A stretch of DNA of 20,906 nt from the NCBI GenBank assembly GCA_031292735.1, contig JARLGP010000025.1, forward strand, positions 1-20,906, given 5' to 3'. Source of the stretch: Holophaga sp. (GTDB lineage: Bacteria; Acidobacteriota; Holophagae; Holophagales; Holophagaceae). The notes below the pieces were generated by a model. That model searched no databases. It was given only the letters and a program-made list of their open reading frames with translations, and was not told the DNA's origin. The translations under genes and the position numbers were made by a program. This document shows, piece after piece, positions 14,957 to 20,906 of the stretch (the first letter of the stretch is position 1; each line of letters starts with the position of its first letter).

Positions 14957-15484
14957 ATGCCCATGATCCCAGGACAGAATCGCTTGCTCGACCTTTTCCG
15001 CCAGGAAAAGGGCCGTTTCCTGGCCTTCGCCCAGCGCCAGCTGCGGGGGCTGTCCAGCCTGGATCCGGAAGACGTGGTTTCCGAAGTGTTCCATGCCCTG
15101 CTCAGCCGGGGCGACCTCATCGGGGAGACCGAGAACCTGGTGGCCTATGTCTACAAGTCCGTGGGCAACCGGATCCTCGACGTGCGCCGGAAGGAGGCCC
15201 GGGCCCCGGCCGGGGAGGTGGACCTGGAGCGGCTGGCGGATCCGGGCCCGGACCCGCTGGCGGCCTTCGACACCCAGCAGGTGCAGGAACGGCTCAACCA
15301 GGCGCTGGACACCCTGAACCCCAAGGAACGGGCCGTCTGGCTCGCCACCGAGGTGGACGGCCAGAGCTTCCGGGTGCTGGCCTCGCGCTGGGGCGAGCCC
15401 GCCGGCACCCTGCTTTCCCGCAAAAGCCGCGCCACCGCCAAACTGCGCAAACAACTCGCCGACCTTCATCCCACCAGGAGCTGA
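14957..15484 (+). CDS. ECF-like RNA polymerase sigma factor
   Basis: A 175-residue protein with the two-domain ECF layout. Sigma region 2 spans about 13-75 (FRQEKGRFLAFAQRQL, DPEDVVSEVFHALL, NLVAYVYKSVGNRILDVRRK), binding core RNA polymerase and the -10. Region 4 spans about 115-170 (ERLNQALDTLNPKERAVWLA, GQSFRVLASRWGEPAGTLLSRKSRA), a helix-turn-helix for the -35. The two genes that follow at 5 bp and 31 bp look cotranscribed, so the membrane protein is a candidate anti-sigma or sensor. The start is either ATG 14957 or ATG 14963; GGTCGG sits directly before the first and 7 nt before the second. The target genes are unknown. Confidence 0.88.
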   Translation: MPMIPGQNRLLDLFRQEKGRFLAFAQRQLRGLSSLDPEDVVSEVFHALLSRGDLIGETENLVAYVYKSVGNRILDVRRKEARAPAGEVDLERLADPGPDPLAAFDTQQVQERLNQALDTLNPKERAVWLATEVDGQSFRVLASRWGEPAGTLLSRKSRATAKLRKQLADLHPTRS

Positions 15485-15489
15485 CCCCC

Positions 15490-15837
15490 ATGCGAACCTT
15501 CAACCGCTGCTACCCCCGCCCCACCGCCTGCCGGGTGGCAGCCCACATCCTCCTCGGCCTGGGCCTGGCCCTGCTGCTGGCCACCGTGTTCGGGGTCGTC
15601 CTGAAATGCCTCTGGAACTACACCATGCCCGGGCTGTTCCACCTGCCCGCCATCGGCTTCTGCAAGGCGGTGGCGCTGCTGATCATGGCCCGGCTGCTGT
15701 TCGGCCGGTTCAACCACCATCACCGGCCCTCCTGGATGCACCGCCGCGACCACCGGCGATGCTTCCCATCCCAGGCCGGCGAACGCTGGTGGCATGGCCG
15801 CGGCGAGCCCGGGCCCGGCGCTCCCGGAACGGACTGA
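15490..15837 (+). CDS. Small two-helix membrane protein, candidate partner of the sigma factor
   Basis: A 115-residue protein starting 5 bp after the sigma gene. Two transmembrane helices lie at about residues 15-41 and 55-72. The motif LWNYTMPGLFHLPAIGF followed by a helix ending MARLLFGRF recalls a widespread unnamed family of small membrane proteins (LWN-x-x-MP ... LFG), which I recall lying beside ECF sigma factors in other phyla. The C-terminal tail is rich in His, Arg and Trp (NHHHRPSWMHRRDHRR), then Gly/Pro-rich. The His cluster could bind metal. A role as anti-sigma factor or membrane sensor is inferred from position only; there is no ZAS-type HxxxCxxC motif. Confidence 0.75.
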   Translation: MRTFNRCYPRPTACRVAAHILLGLGLALLLATVFGVVLKCLWNYTMPGLFHLPAIGFCKAVALLIMARLLFGRFNHHHRPSWMHRRDHRRCFPSQAGERWWHGRGEPGPGAPGTD

Positions 15838-15868
15838 CTCGATCATTCAACCCTACTGGAGGTAACCT

Positions 15869-16222
15869 TTGCTACCAGAAACCGTACTGTCCGCCTTTCA
15901 TGCCATGTGGGACCTGTTTCCCGAGCCGGTGATGCTGGTGCACAAGAACCGCACCATCCTGGCCACCAACGCCCTGGGCCAGGATTTCGGCATCCCCCTG
16001 GGCTCCCGCTGCCACGAGCTGAACCCCGAGGCCGGCGACCACCCCTGCCGCCAATGCCTGGCCAACGAGGCCCTGCGCACCGGCCAGGCCACCATCACCC
16101 AGACCGAAAAGGATGGAGTGCCGCTGACCGCCTTCTGGGTTCCGGTGCAGGGCCAGGCGGATCTCTACATCCACTTCGGCATCGGCACCCTGGCAAGGTA
16201 CGAGGCCAAAGCCGAGAGCTAG
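15869..16222 (+). CDS. Small PAS-domain protein with conserved Cys cluster
   Basis: A 117-residue protein. The start is TTG at 15869, supported by GGAGG 6 nt upstream; no ATG lies close in frame. A PAS-like fold covers most of it: FPEPVMLVHKNRTILATNAL (17-36) is the classic PAS opening, GIPLGSRCHEL follows, and beta strands VPLTAFWVPV and LYIHFGIG close it. Cys48-His49, Cys60 and Cys63 (CHEL...HPCRQC) match the Cys-x(n)-PCxxC insert found in many PAS sensors of anaerobic bacteria, consistent with a metal, FeS or redox centre. No output domain is attached, so it would act by binding a partner, possibly the sigma factor or membrane protein upstream (31-bp gap). Confidence 0.75.
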   Translation: MLPETVLSAFHAMWDLFPEPVMLVHKNRTILATNALGQDFGIPLGSRCHELNPEAGDHPCRQCLANEALRTGQATITQTEKDGVPLTAFWVPVQGQADLYIHFGIGTLARYEAKAES

Positions 16223-16224
16223 AG

Positions 16225-17064
16225 CTAGAGGCCTGGCGGAAAGCCCATCACCAGGCGCACCAGGGCGATGCCCGGGTCCACCCGGGTGTCGCTCCGGCGC
16301 ACGGTGATGGGGGCGGCCAGGGCCGGGAGGGCGGCGGTTTCAGAGAAGCCTTCGGGCAGATCCCCCTGCCGGGTGCCCGAGAACAGGGCGATGCCGTACG
16401 GCTCCCCCTCCTTGAAGATCACGTCCTGGCGGTGCATCAGGAGAATGCCGGCCGACCGGTAGGCCTGCTCCGCCCGGGCCACCTGATCGAGGGGGAACAC
16501 GCAGGCGAACACCCCGCCCGGGGCCAGGATGCGGGCCGCGGCCAGGGCGTAGTCGCCGATGTCGCCGCGCACCTCCAGCCGGGCCGGAATGGCCTGGGGG
16601 TGGCTGGCCGCCACCCGGGTCCCCACCGGCCAGTAGGGCGGCGAGCCCAGCACCAGGTCGAAGGGGGCCTCGTCCTGGAACAGCCCCGGGTCGCGCAGGT
16701 CCCCTTCGCGGATGTGGTAGCGGTCCAGCAGGCCGTTGTAGGCGGCGCTCTTGCGGGCCAGGCGCACGGAGATGGCCTGGGCCTCCACCGTGTGCACCAC
16801 CGCCCCGGGGCAGCGCCAGGCGGCGGCCATGCCCACCGAGCCGATGCCCGAGCCCAGGTCGGCCACGCGCCGGGCCTGGGGGCACCAGGTGGTGCCGAAC
16901 CAGGCGGTCAGCAGGTCGTCGGTGGAAAAGCGGTGGCCCTGGCGGTACTGGAAGATGCGGAAGTGGCCGCACAGGTGGTCCAGGGTCTCCCCTTCCTCCG
17001 GCTCGATCCCGCCGGGCGGTTGCGGGCCGGGGCGGGTCCAGCCCTTGTAGCTGGATTCACTCAT
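16225..17064 (-). CDS. SAM-dependent methyltransferase, TrmN6/YfiC-like
   Basis: A 279-residue cytoplasmic protein. Residues 33-60 (GHFRIFQYRQGHRFSTDDLL) match the entry segment of the tRNA1(Val) A37 N6-methyltransferase family. DLGSGIGSVGM (69-79) is the SAM-binding motif I, and FDLVLGSPPYWP (135-146) the catalytic motif, followed by ARLEVRGDIGDYALAAARIL, typical of this family. The catalytic tetrad reads SPPY rather than the usual NPPY, which may alter the substrate. The product would be N6-methyladenosine in a tRNA if the assignment holds. The ATG at 17064 lies inside the scpB end (8-bp overlap), implying translational coupling. The stop is 2 bp from the convergent PAS gene. Confidence 0.8.
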   Translation of the reverse strand: MSESSYKGWTRPGPQPPGGIEPEEGETLDHLCGHFRIFQYRQGHRFSTDDLLTAWFGTTWCPQARRVADLGSGIGSVGMAAAWRCPGAVVHTVEAQAISVRLARKSAAYNGLLDRYHIREGDLRDPGLFQDEAPFDLVLGSPPYWPVGTRVAASHPQAIPARLEVRGDIGDYALAAARILAPGGVFACVFPLDQVARAEQAYRSAGILLMHRQDVIFKEGEPYGIALFSGTRQGDLPEGFSETAALPALAAPITVRRSDTRVDPGIALVRLVMGFPPGL

Positions 17065-17737
17065 GGTCGGTCTCCTCGGGTGGATCGTCGAGCCCGTCGA
17101 ACAGGCCGCCCTGGCCCGGGGCCGGCAGTTCGGGCGGCACCAGCCGGGCCAGGGCCATGGCCTCCAGGTTGCCTTCGCCGAAGTCCGCCAGCCGGGGCAG
17201 GTCGGCCAGGTCCTTGAGCCCGAAATGCAGCAGGAAGCGCACCCCGGTGGCGTACATCATGGGCCGGCCCACCACCGGCTTGCGTCCCACCGGCAGCACC
17301 AGCTCCCGCTCCAGCAGCACCTTCACCTGGTTGGCGCAGCTGGTGACGCCGCGCAGTTCGTTGATCTCGGGCATGGTCACCGGCTGCCGGTAGGCGATGA
17401 TGGCCAGGGTCTCGATCTGGGCCGGAGTGAGCCGGCCGCTGCGGATGGTGGTCACCAGCTTGGCCACCAGGGCCTGGTACTCCGGGGCCGCGGCCATGCG
17501 CCAGCCGCCGCCCACCTCCAGCAGGCGCAGGCCCCGGGGCGGGCACAGCCGCTCCTGGAGCTTCTCCAGGCCCTGCCGCAGGATCCCTTCGCCCAGGCCG
17601 GTCAGTTCCCGCAGCCGGGCCATGTCCACCACCTCGCCGCTGGACACCAGCAGCGCCTCCAGGGCGCCGGCCAGGTCGCCCCCGGCCTCCCACATGGGTT
17701 CGTAGAAATCCAGGGGCTCGTCCGCCAAGGTGGTCAC
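17057..17737 (-). CDS. scpB: Segregation and condensation protein B
   Basis: ScpB is the winged-helix kleisin partner of the SMC-ScpA complex, which compacts and segregates the chromosome. The 226-residue product has the family helices ALEALLVSSGEVV and QGLEKLQERL, then LTPAQIETLAIIAYRQPVTMPEINELRGV, the strongest signature, and LVLPVGRKPVVGRPMMYATGVRFLLHFGL. The C-terminal tail (from about 185) is acidic and variable. The start is uncertain: GTG at 17737 has its GAGG too close, while an in-frame TTG at 17728 has GAGGGG at about 8 nt. It follows psd by 3 bp. scpA is not in this window, although scpA and scpB are often adjacent in other genomes. Confidence 0.93.
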   Translation of the reverse strand: MTTLADEPLDFYEPMWEAGGDLAGALEALLVSSGEVVDMARLRELTGLGEGILRQGLEKLQERLCPPRGLRLLEVGGGWRMAAAPEYQALVAKLVTTIRSGRLTPAQIETLAIIAYRQPVTMPEINELRGVTSCANQVKVLLERELVLPVGRKPVVGRPMMYATGVRFLLHFGLKDLADLPRLADFGEGNLEAMALARLVPPELPAPGQGGLFDGLDDPPEETDHE

Positions 17738-17740
17738 CCC

Positions 17741-18601
17741 TCAGTCCAGGAACCGGCCGAGCCGCTGCCCCACCCGCACCGGGCCCCCGGTCCGGACTGG
17801 CGCCCAGCGGGCCGCCTGGGGCCCCCCGATGAGCAGCACCACGGTGGAGCCGAACTGGAAGGTGCCCAGGTCCTCCCCCGGCTGGCAGGGCAGCTGGTCC
17901 ACCGGCAGGGCGCCGTCCACGGGCAGTTCCCGGCCCTGCAGCCAGCGCGGGGCGATCAGCACCCCGCCCACGTGGGTGGCCCCCACCAGCACGGCGGCCA
18001 GTTCCAGCCCCTGGTCCGGCCCGGTCCCCTCGGCCACCCAGGTGGCCCGGCGGTTCCGCTCGTACAGGCGGGGCACATGGGTGGTGCTGGCCTCGTTCAC
18101 CGGCCACAGTTCGCCCTCCACCCGGCCCACGGCGGCCACCCGGCCGGTGAACGGCACGTGGATGCGGTGATAATCCTGGGGGGAAAGGTAGAGGGTGAGG
18201 TAGTGGCCGCCTTCGAACCGGCGGGCGTCCGGGTCGTGCTTGAGCAGTTCCTCCACCCGGTACGGCAGGCCCTTGGCCTGGATGGCCTGGCCGGCCTCGA
18301 TGCGGCCGCAGGCCACCATCCGCCCGTCCACCGGGCTGTTGACGGACCCGGGCAGCGGCGCCTCCTGGGGCCGGATCCCGGGCTTGAGCCGGCGGGTGAA
18401 CAGGGCCTGGAGGCTGGGGTAGCCTTCCAGCGGGAACTCCGCCTCGTCCAGATCCAGCCGGTAGGCCCGGGCGAACCGCCCCAGCAGGGGCCCGCGCAGC
18501 GCCGCCGGCAGCACCCGGGACGCGGCCCATCCGACCGCGGCGGAGCCCAGCCGCTTGGGGTAGAGGCGGAGCAGCTTCAGGGAAAGAGGCCATGAGGTCA
18601 T
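17741..18601 (-). CDS. psd: Phosphatidylserine decarboxylase proenzyme
   Basis: Psd converts phosphatidylserine to phosphatidylethanolamine at the inner membrane and cleaves itself to create a pyruvoyl group. The 286-residue product carries SPVDGRM with Asp92, PQDYHRIHVP with His145 and His148, and FGSTVV (250-255). Self-cleavage is expected between Gly251 and Ser252, leaving a beta chain of about 251 residues and an alpha chain of about 35. The usual LGST reads FGST. The length fits the longer bacterial class. The ATG at 18601 has only a weak ribosome site. It is the first gene of the leftward psd-scpB-methyltransferase unit and is divergent from hdrC. Confidence 0.95.
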   Translation of the reverse strand: MTSWPLSLKLLRLYPKRLGSAAVGWAASRVLPAALRGPLLGRFARAYRLDLDEAEFPLEGYPSLQALFTRRLKPGIRPQEAPLPGSVNSPVDGRMVACGRIEAGQAIQAKGLPYRVEELLKHDPDARRFEGGHYLTLYLSPQDYHRIHVPFTGRVAAVGRVEGELWPVNEASTTHVPRLYERNRRATWVAEGTGPDQGLELAAVLVGATHVGGVLIAPRWLQGRELPVDGALPVDQLPCQPGEDLGTFQFGSTVVLLIGGPQAARWAPVRTGGPVRVGQRLGRFLD

Positions 18602-18690
18602 CGTCCATCAACGTATCACGGGCGGGCGCCATCCCAGGAGCCGGGTGAAAGTCTAGTAAAAAGGTCTGAATAACTGTTTCATTTTCCCGT

Positions 18691-18720
18691 TTGATATCCA
18701 TCACATTTTCTCGCTATGAT
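18691..18720 (+). promoter_or_regulatory. Promoter of the hdrCBA operon
   Basis: TTGATA (18691-18696) and TATGAT (18715-18720) each match the sigma-70 consensus at five of six positions, separated by 18 nt. Transcription would start near 18727, giving a leader of about 130 nt before the hdrC ATG at 18858, long enough for regulation. I see no strong hairpin or riboswitch in the leader. The same gap must also hold the psd promoter on the other strand, which I cannot place. Confidence 0.65.
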
Positions 18721-18857
18721 TTATCCAATCAAGGCAGAAGTACCAGACTCCCTTGAAGATAGAGGAAAGAGCCGCATCAGGGCCCATCCCGGAGCCGAGG
18801 AATTTACCAGGGGCCGGGAGGAGAATGAAGCACAGTTCGGCTGCCAGGAGAGTTCCC

Positions 18858-19430
18858 ATGACCAGTGAGCCCCATCCAAACACCCACGGGGAAACGCTGA
18901 AGGCAAAAGTAGAGCAAGCCACCGGAGTCAAACTCAACCACTGCTACCAGTGCGGCAAGTGTGCCGCCGGCTGCCCGGTGGCCTCGGACATGGACCTGAC
19001 CTCGTGCCAGATCATGCGCCTGGTCCAGTTCGGCGACCCGGCCTGGGACCGGCAGGCGCTGCAGAGCGAAGGCATCTGGCTCTGCCTGGCCTGCGAGACC
19101 TGCTCCACCCGCTGCCCGCAGGAGGTGGAGGTGCCCAAGGTGATGGACTTCCTGCGGCTGGAGGCGGTCCGGCAGAACCTGGCCCATCCCCGCAGCAAGG
19201 ACATCCTGGCCTTCCACCGCGCCTTCATGGACTCGGTGCGGGAGACCGGCCGGCTCTACGAGATCGGCCTGGTGGCCGACTACAAGCTGAGAAGCCGCCA
19301 CTTCCTGAAGGACGTCATGCTCGCCCCCAAGATGTTCGTGCGGGGCAAGCTGCCGCTCACCCCCCACCTGATCCAGGGGCGGGACGCCATCAAACGCATC
19401 TTCCAACGCACCCTCGGGAGCAAATCATGA
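18858..19430 (+). CDS. hdrC: CoB-CoM heterodisulfide reductase subunit C-like, HdrC
   Basis: HdrC is the ferredoxin-like subunit that passes electrons between HdrA and HdrB. The 190-residue protein has two classical [4Fe-4S] motifs: CYQCGKCAAGCP with Cys29, 32, 35, 39 and CLACETCSTRCP with Cys76, 79, 82, 86. The C-terminal helical part (about 100-190) is typical. The ATG at 18858 has AGGAG at 7 nt; in-frame upstream starts (such as the ATG at 18825) would extend it into the leader with poorer spacing. Its TGA overlaps the hdrB ATG by 4 bp. In bacteria such subunits serve flavin-based electron bifurcation or confurcation, not methanogenesis; the partner substrate here is unknown. Confidence 0.93.
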   Translation: MTSEPHPNTHGETLKAKVEQATGVKLNHCYQCGKCAAGCPVASDMDLTSCQIMRLVQFGDPAWDRQALQSEGIWLCLACETCSTRCPQEVEVPKVMDFLRLEAVRQNLAHPRSKDILAFHRAFMDSVRETGRLYEIGLVADYKLRSRHFLKDVMLAPKMFVRGKLPLTPHLIQGRDAIKRIFQRTLGSKS

Positions 19431-20326
19431 GGATCGGCTACTATCCCGGTTGTTCCCTGCTGGGTTCCAGCAGGGAGTTCGACGAATCGGTCCGCGCCCT
19501 GGCCAAGGCCATCGACCTGGAGCTGGTGGAAGTTCCCGACTGGAACTGCTGCGGCGCCAGCAGCGCCCATGTGCTGGACCACAAGCTGTCCCTGTCCCTG
19601 CCGGCCAGGATCCTGGCCAAGGCGGAGGCCGCCGGCCTCACCGAGGTGCTGGCCCCCTGCGCCGCCTGCTACAACCGGCTGACTTCCGCCCGGGCCGAGC
19701 TGCAGGCGGATCCCGCCGCCGCGGCGGAGGTGGCCGCGATCATCGAGATGCCGGTCACCGGGCAGGTGAAGGTGATCAACGTGCTGGAACTGCTGGACCG
19801 CTGCCAGGACGCCCTCAAGGCCAAGCTGGTGGCCCCCTTCGCCCACAAGGTGGCCTGCTACTACGGATGCCTGCTGGTGCGGCCGCCCAAAGTGGTGGCC
19901 TTCGACCGGCCCGAGAATCCCCAGTCCATGGACCGCCTGATGGCGGCGGCCGGGGCCCAGCCCATCGAGTGGAACTTCAAGACCGAATGCTGCGGCGCGG
20001 CCTTCTCGGTCACCCGCACCGACCTGGTGGCCAAGATGTCCGGCAAGATCGTGGCCGACGCGGTCCGGCACGGCGCCGAGGCGATCGTGGTGGCCTGCCC
20101 CATGTGCCAGTCGAACCTGGACATGCGCCGTCCCGAGATCAATGCCTACCTTGGCGCCCAACCGGGCGCCAAGGCCCAGGATCGGCTGGGCGGCGATTCC
20201 ACGGTGCCGGTCATTTTCATCACCCAGGCCCTGGGTCTGGCCCTGGGCATCGCTCCGGCTGAGCTCGGCCTGCAACGGCACATGGTGCCCGCCCTCGCCC
20301 TGCAATCCGCCAGCACCCCCGTCTGA
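19427..20326 (+). CDS. hdrB: CoB-CoM heterodisulfide reductase subunit B-like, HdrB
   Basis: HdrB holds the catalytic noncubane [4Fe-4S] clusters that reduce the disulfide or a related substrate. The 299-residue protein contains two CCG domains. The first has Cys9, Cys41-Cys42 (WNCCGASS) and Cys78/Cys81 (CAAC). The second has Cys144/Cys148, Cys188-Cys189 (ECCGAAF) and Cys224/Cys227 (CPMC). All cysteines expected for both noncubane clusters appear present. The ATG at 19427 overlaps the hdrC stop (ATGA) and has GGGAG before it. hdrA follows at 12 bp. It probably forms a soluble complex with HdrC and HdrA in the cytoplasm. Confidence 0.95.
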   Translation: MRIGYYPGCSLLGSSREFDESVRALAKAIDLELVEVPDWNCCGASSAHVLDHKLSLSLPARILAKAEAAGLTEVLAPCAACYNRLTSARAELQADPAAAAEVAAIIEMPVTGQVKVINVLELLDRCQDALKAKLVAPFAHKVACYYGCLLVRPPKVVAFDRPENPQSMDRLMAAAGAQPIEWNFKTECCGAAFSVTRTDLVAKMSGKIVADAVRHGAEAIVVACPMCQSNLDMRRPEINAYLGAQPGAKAQDRLGGDSTVPVIFITQALGLALGIAPAELGLQRHMVPALALQSASTPV

Positions 20327-20338
20327 GAGAGGCCGACC

Positions 20339-20906
20339 ATGTCACGAATCGGCGTATTCATCTGCCACTGCGGCGAAAACATCGGCGGAACCGTGGATTG
20401 CGCCAAGGTGGCGGAAGCCACCCGCGCGGTGCCCGGCGTGGTCCACAGCGTGGACTACAAGTACATGTGCTCGGACCCCGGGCAAAGCATGATCAAGCAG
20501 GCCATCAAGGAGCACAGCCTCACCGGCGTGGTGGTGGCCGCCTGCTCGCCGCGCATGCACGAGCCCACCTTCCGGGCCGCGGTGGCCGAGGCCGGGCTGA
20601 ACCCCTACCTGTGCGAAATGGCCAACCTGCGCGAGCACTGCTCCTGGGTGCACGAGAAGGGCGAGGCGACCACCGCCAAGGCCATCGACCTGGTGCGGGT
20701 GATGGTGGAGAAGGTCAAGCACGACCACGCGCTCCAGTCCATCCAGGTGCCGGTCACCAAGCGGGCCCTGGTGCTGGGCGGCGGCATCGCCGGGATCCAG
20801 GCGGCCCTGGACATCGCCAACTCCGGGCACCAGGTGGTGCTGGTGGAGAAGTCCCCCTCCATCGGCGGCCACATGAGCCAGCTGTCCGAAACCTTTCCCA
20901 CCCTGG
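20339..20906 (+). CDS. hdrA: Heterodisulfide reductase subunit A-like, HdrA, N-terminal part (runs off right edge)
   Basis: HdrA is the FAD- and FeS-containing core of the complex, the site of flavin-based electron bifurcation. The visible 189 residues start with RIGVFICHCGENIGG (3-17), the conserved N-terminal motif, followed by YKYMCSDPGQ (40-49) and VVVAACSPRMHEPTFR (64-79). The FAD-binding dinucleotide fold begins at ALVLGGGIAGIQAALDIANS (143-162) and continues with VEKSPSIGGHMSQL. GAGAGG precedes the ATG. The frame is open to the window end, so the FeS domains and any fused MvhD or NADH-binding parts are not visible. Order C-B-A with short gaps indicates one operon. Confidence 0.95.
   Translation, partial: MSRIGVFICHCGENIGGTVDCAKVAEATRAVPGVVHSVDYKYMCSDPGQSMIKQAIKEHSLTGVVVAACSPRMHEPTFRAAVAEAGLNPYLCEMANLREHCSWVHEKGEATTAKAIDLVRVMVEKVKHDHALQSIQVPVTKRALVLGGGIAGIQAALDIANSGHQVVLVEKSPSIGGHMSQLSETFPTL

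Noticed and set aside
17061..18704. 547-residue minus-strand and 510-residue plus-strand (17063-18595) open frames
   Set aside because: Both are long GC-driven shadows over psd and scpB, whose own frames carry clear family signatures.
18753..18857. N-terminal extension of hdrC
   Set aside because: Upstream in-frame starts lack properly spaced ribosome sites and the added residues do not resemble HdrC; the ATG at 18858 has AGGAG at 7 nt.

Overview
The window looks like chromosomal DNA from a GC-rich, Gram-negative bacterium. It encodes an outer-membrane-type beta-barrel, a lipoprotein, a LysM envelope protein, MotAB stators and phosphatidylserine decarboxylase. It also carries an anaerobe-type hdrCBA operon. 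This mix, and several secreted proteins whose signal peptides end in an A-Q pair, would fit an acidobacterium of the Holophaga/Geothrix type. That placement is an inference from style, not a sequence match. There is no insertion sequence, phage gene or CRISPR array; this is mostly core-like chromosome.

Layout. 1-597 (minus) is the N-terminal part of a Kelch-repeat lipoprotein that runs off the left edge. 598-1259 has no credible gene but holds a strong 22-bp-arm hairpin. 1260-2741 is a four-helix membrane protein with a large soluble part and no recognised family. 2742-3213 holds palindromes, a tRNA-arm-like inverted repeat, and an initiator tRNA (minus) with its own promoter and terminator. 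3214-5154 is a secreted M1-aminopeptidase-like protein that has lost standard zinc ligands. 5220-6502 is pyrF plus a two-helix PH-like protein. 6627-7463 is a secreted helical protein, convergent with a beta-barrel protein (7460-8113, minus). 8250-10223 holds an Smr-like protein and a LysM protein, convergent with rsmG (10213-10791, minus).

11030-13354 holds ybeY with an unusual histone-H1-like basic tail, a TPR membrane protein and a YebC-family gene. 13367-14792 (minus) is motA-motB. 14957-16222 is a compact three-gene cassette: an ECF-like sigma factor, a two-helix membrane protein and a small PAS protein with a Cys cluster. 16225-18601 (minus) is psd-scpB-methyltransferase, tightly coupled. 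18858 to the right edge is hdrC-hdrB-hdrA (hdrA partial), preceded by a good sigma-70-type promoter.

How the genes relate: most neighbours are housekeeping genes (UMP synthesis, rRNA maturation and methylation, condensin, phospholipid synthesis). The two regions with a system-like character are the sigma/membrane/PAS-Cys cassette, a candidate redox- or metal-responsive regulatory unit, and the hdrCBA electron-transfer operon, whose partner genes lie beyond the window. The most unusual single proteins are the zinc-site-altered M1 homologue and YbeY with an AT-hook-like tail.
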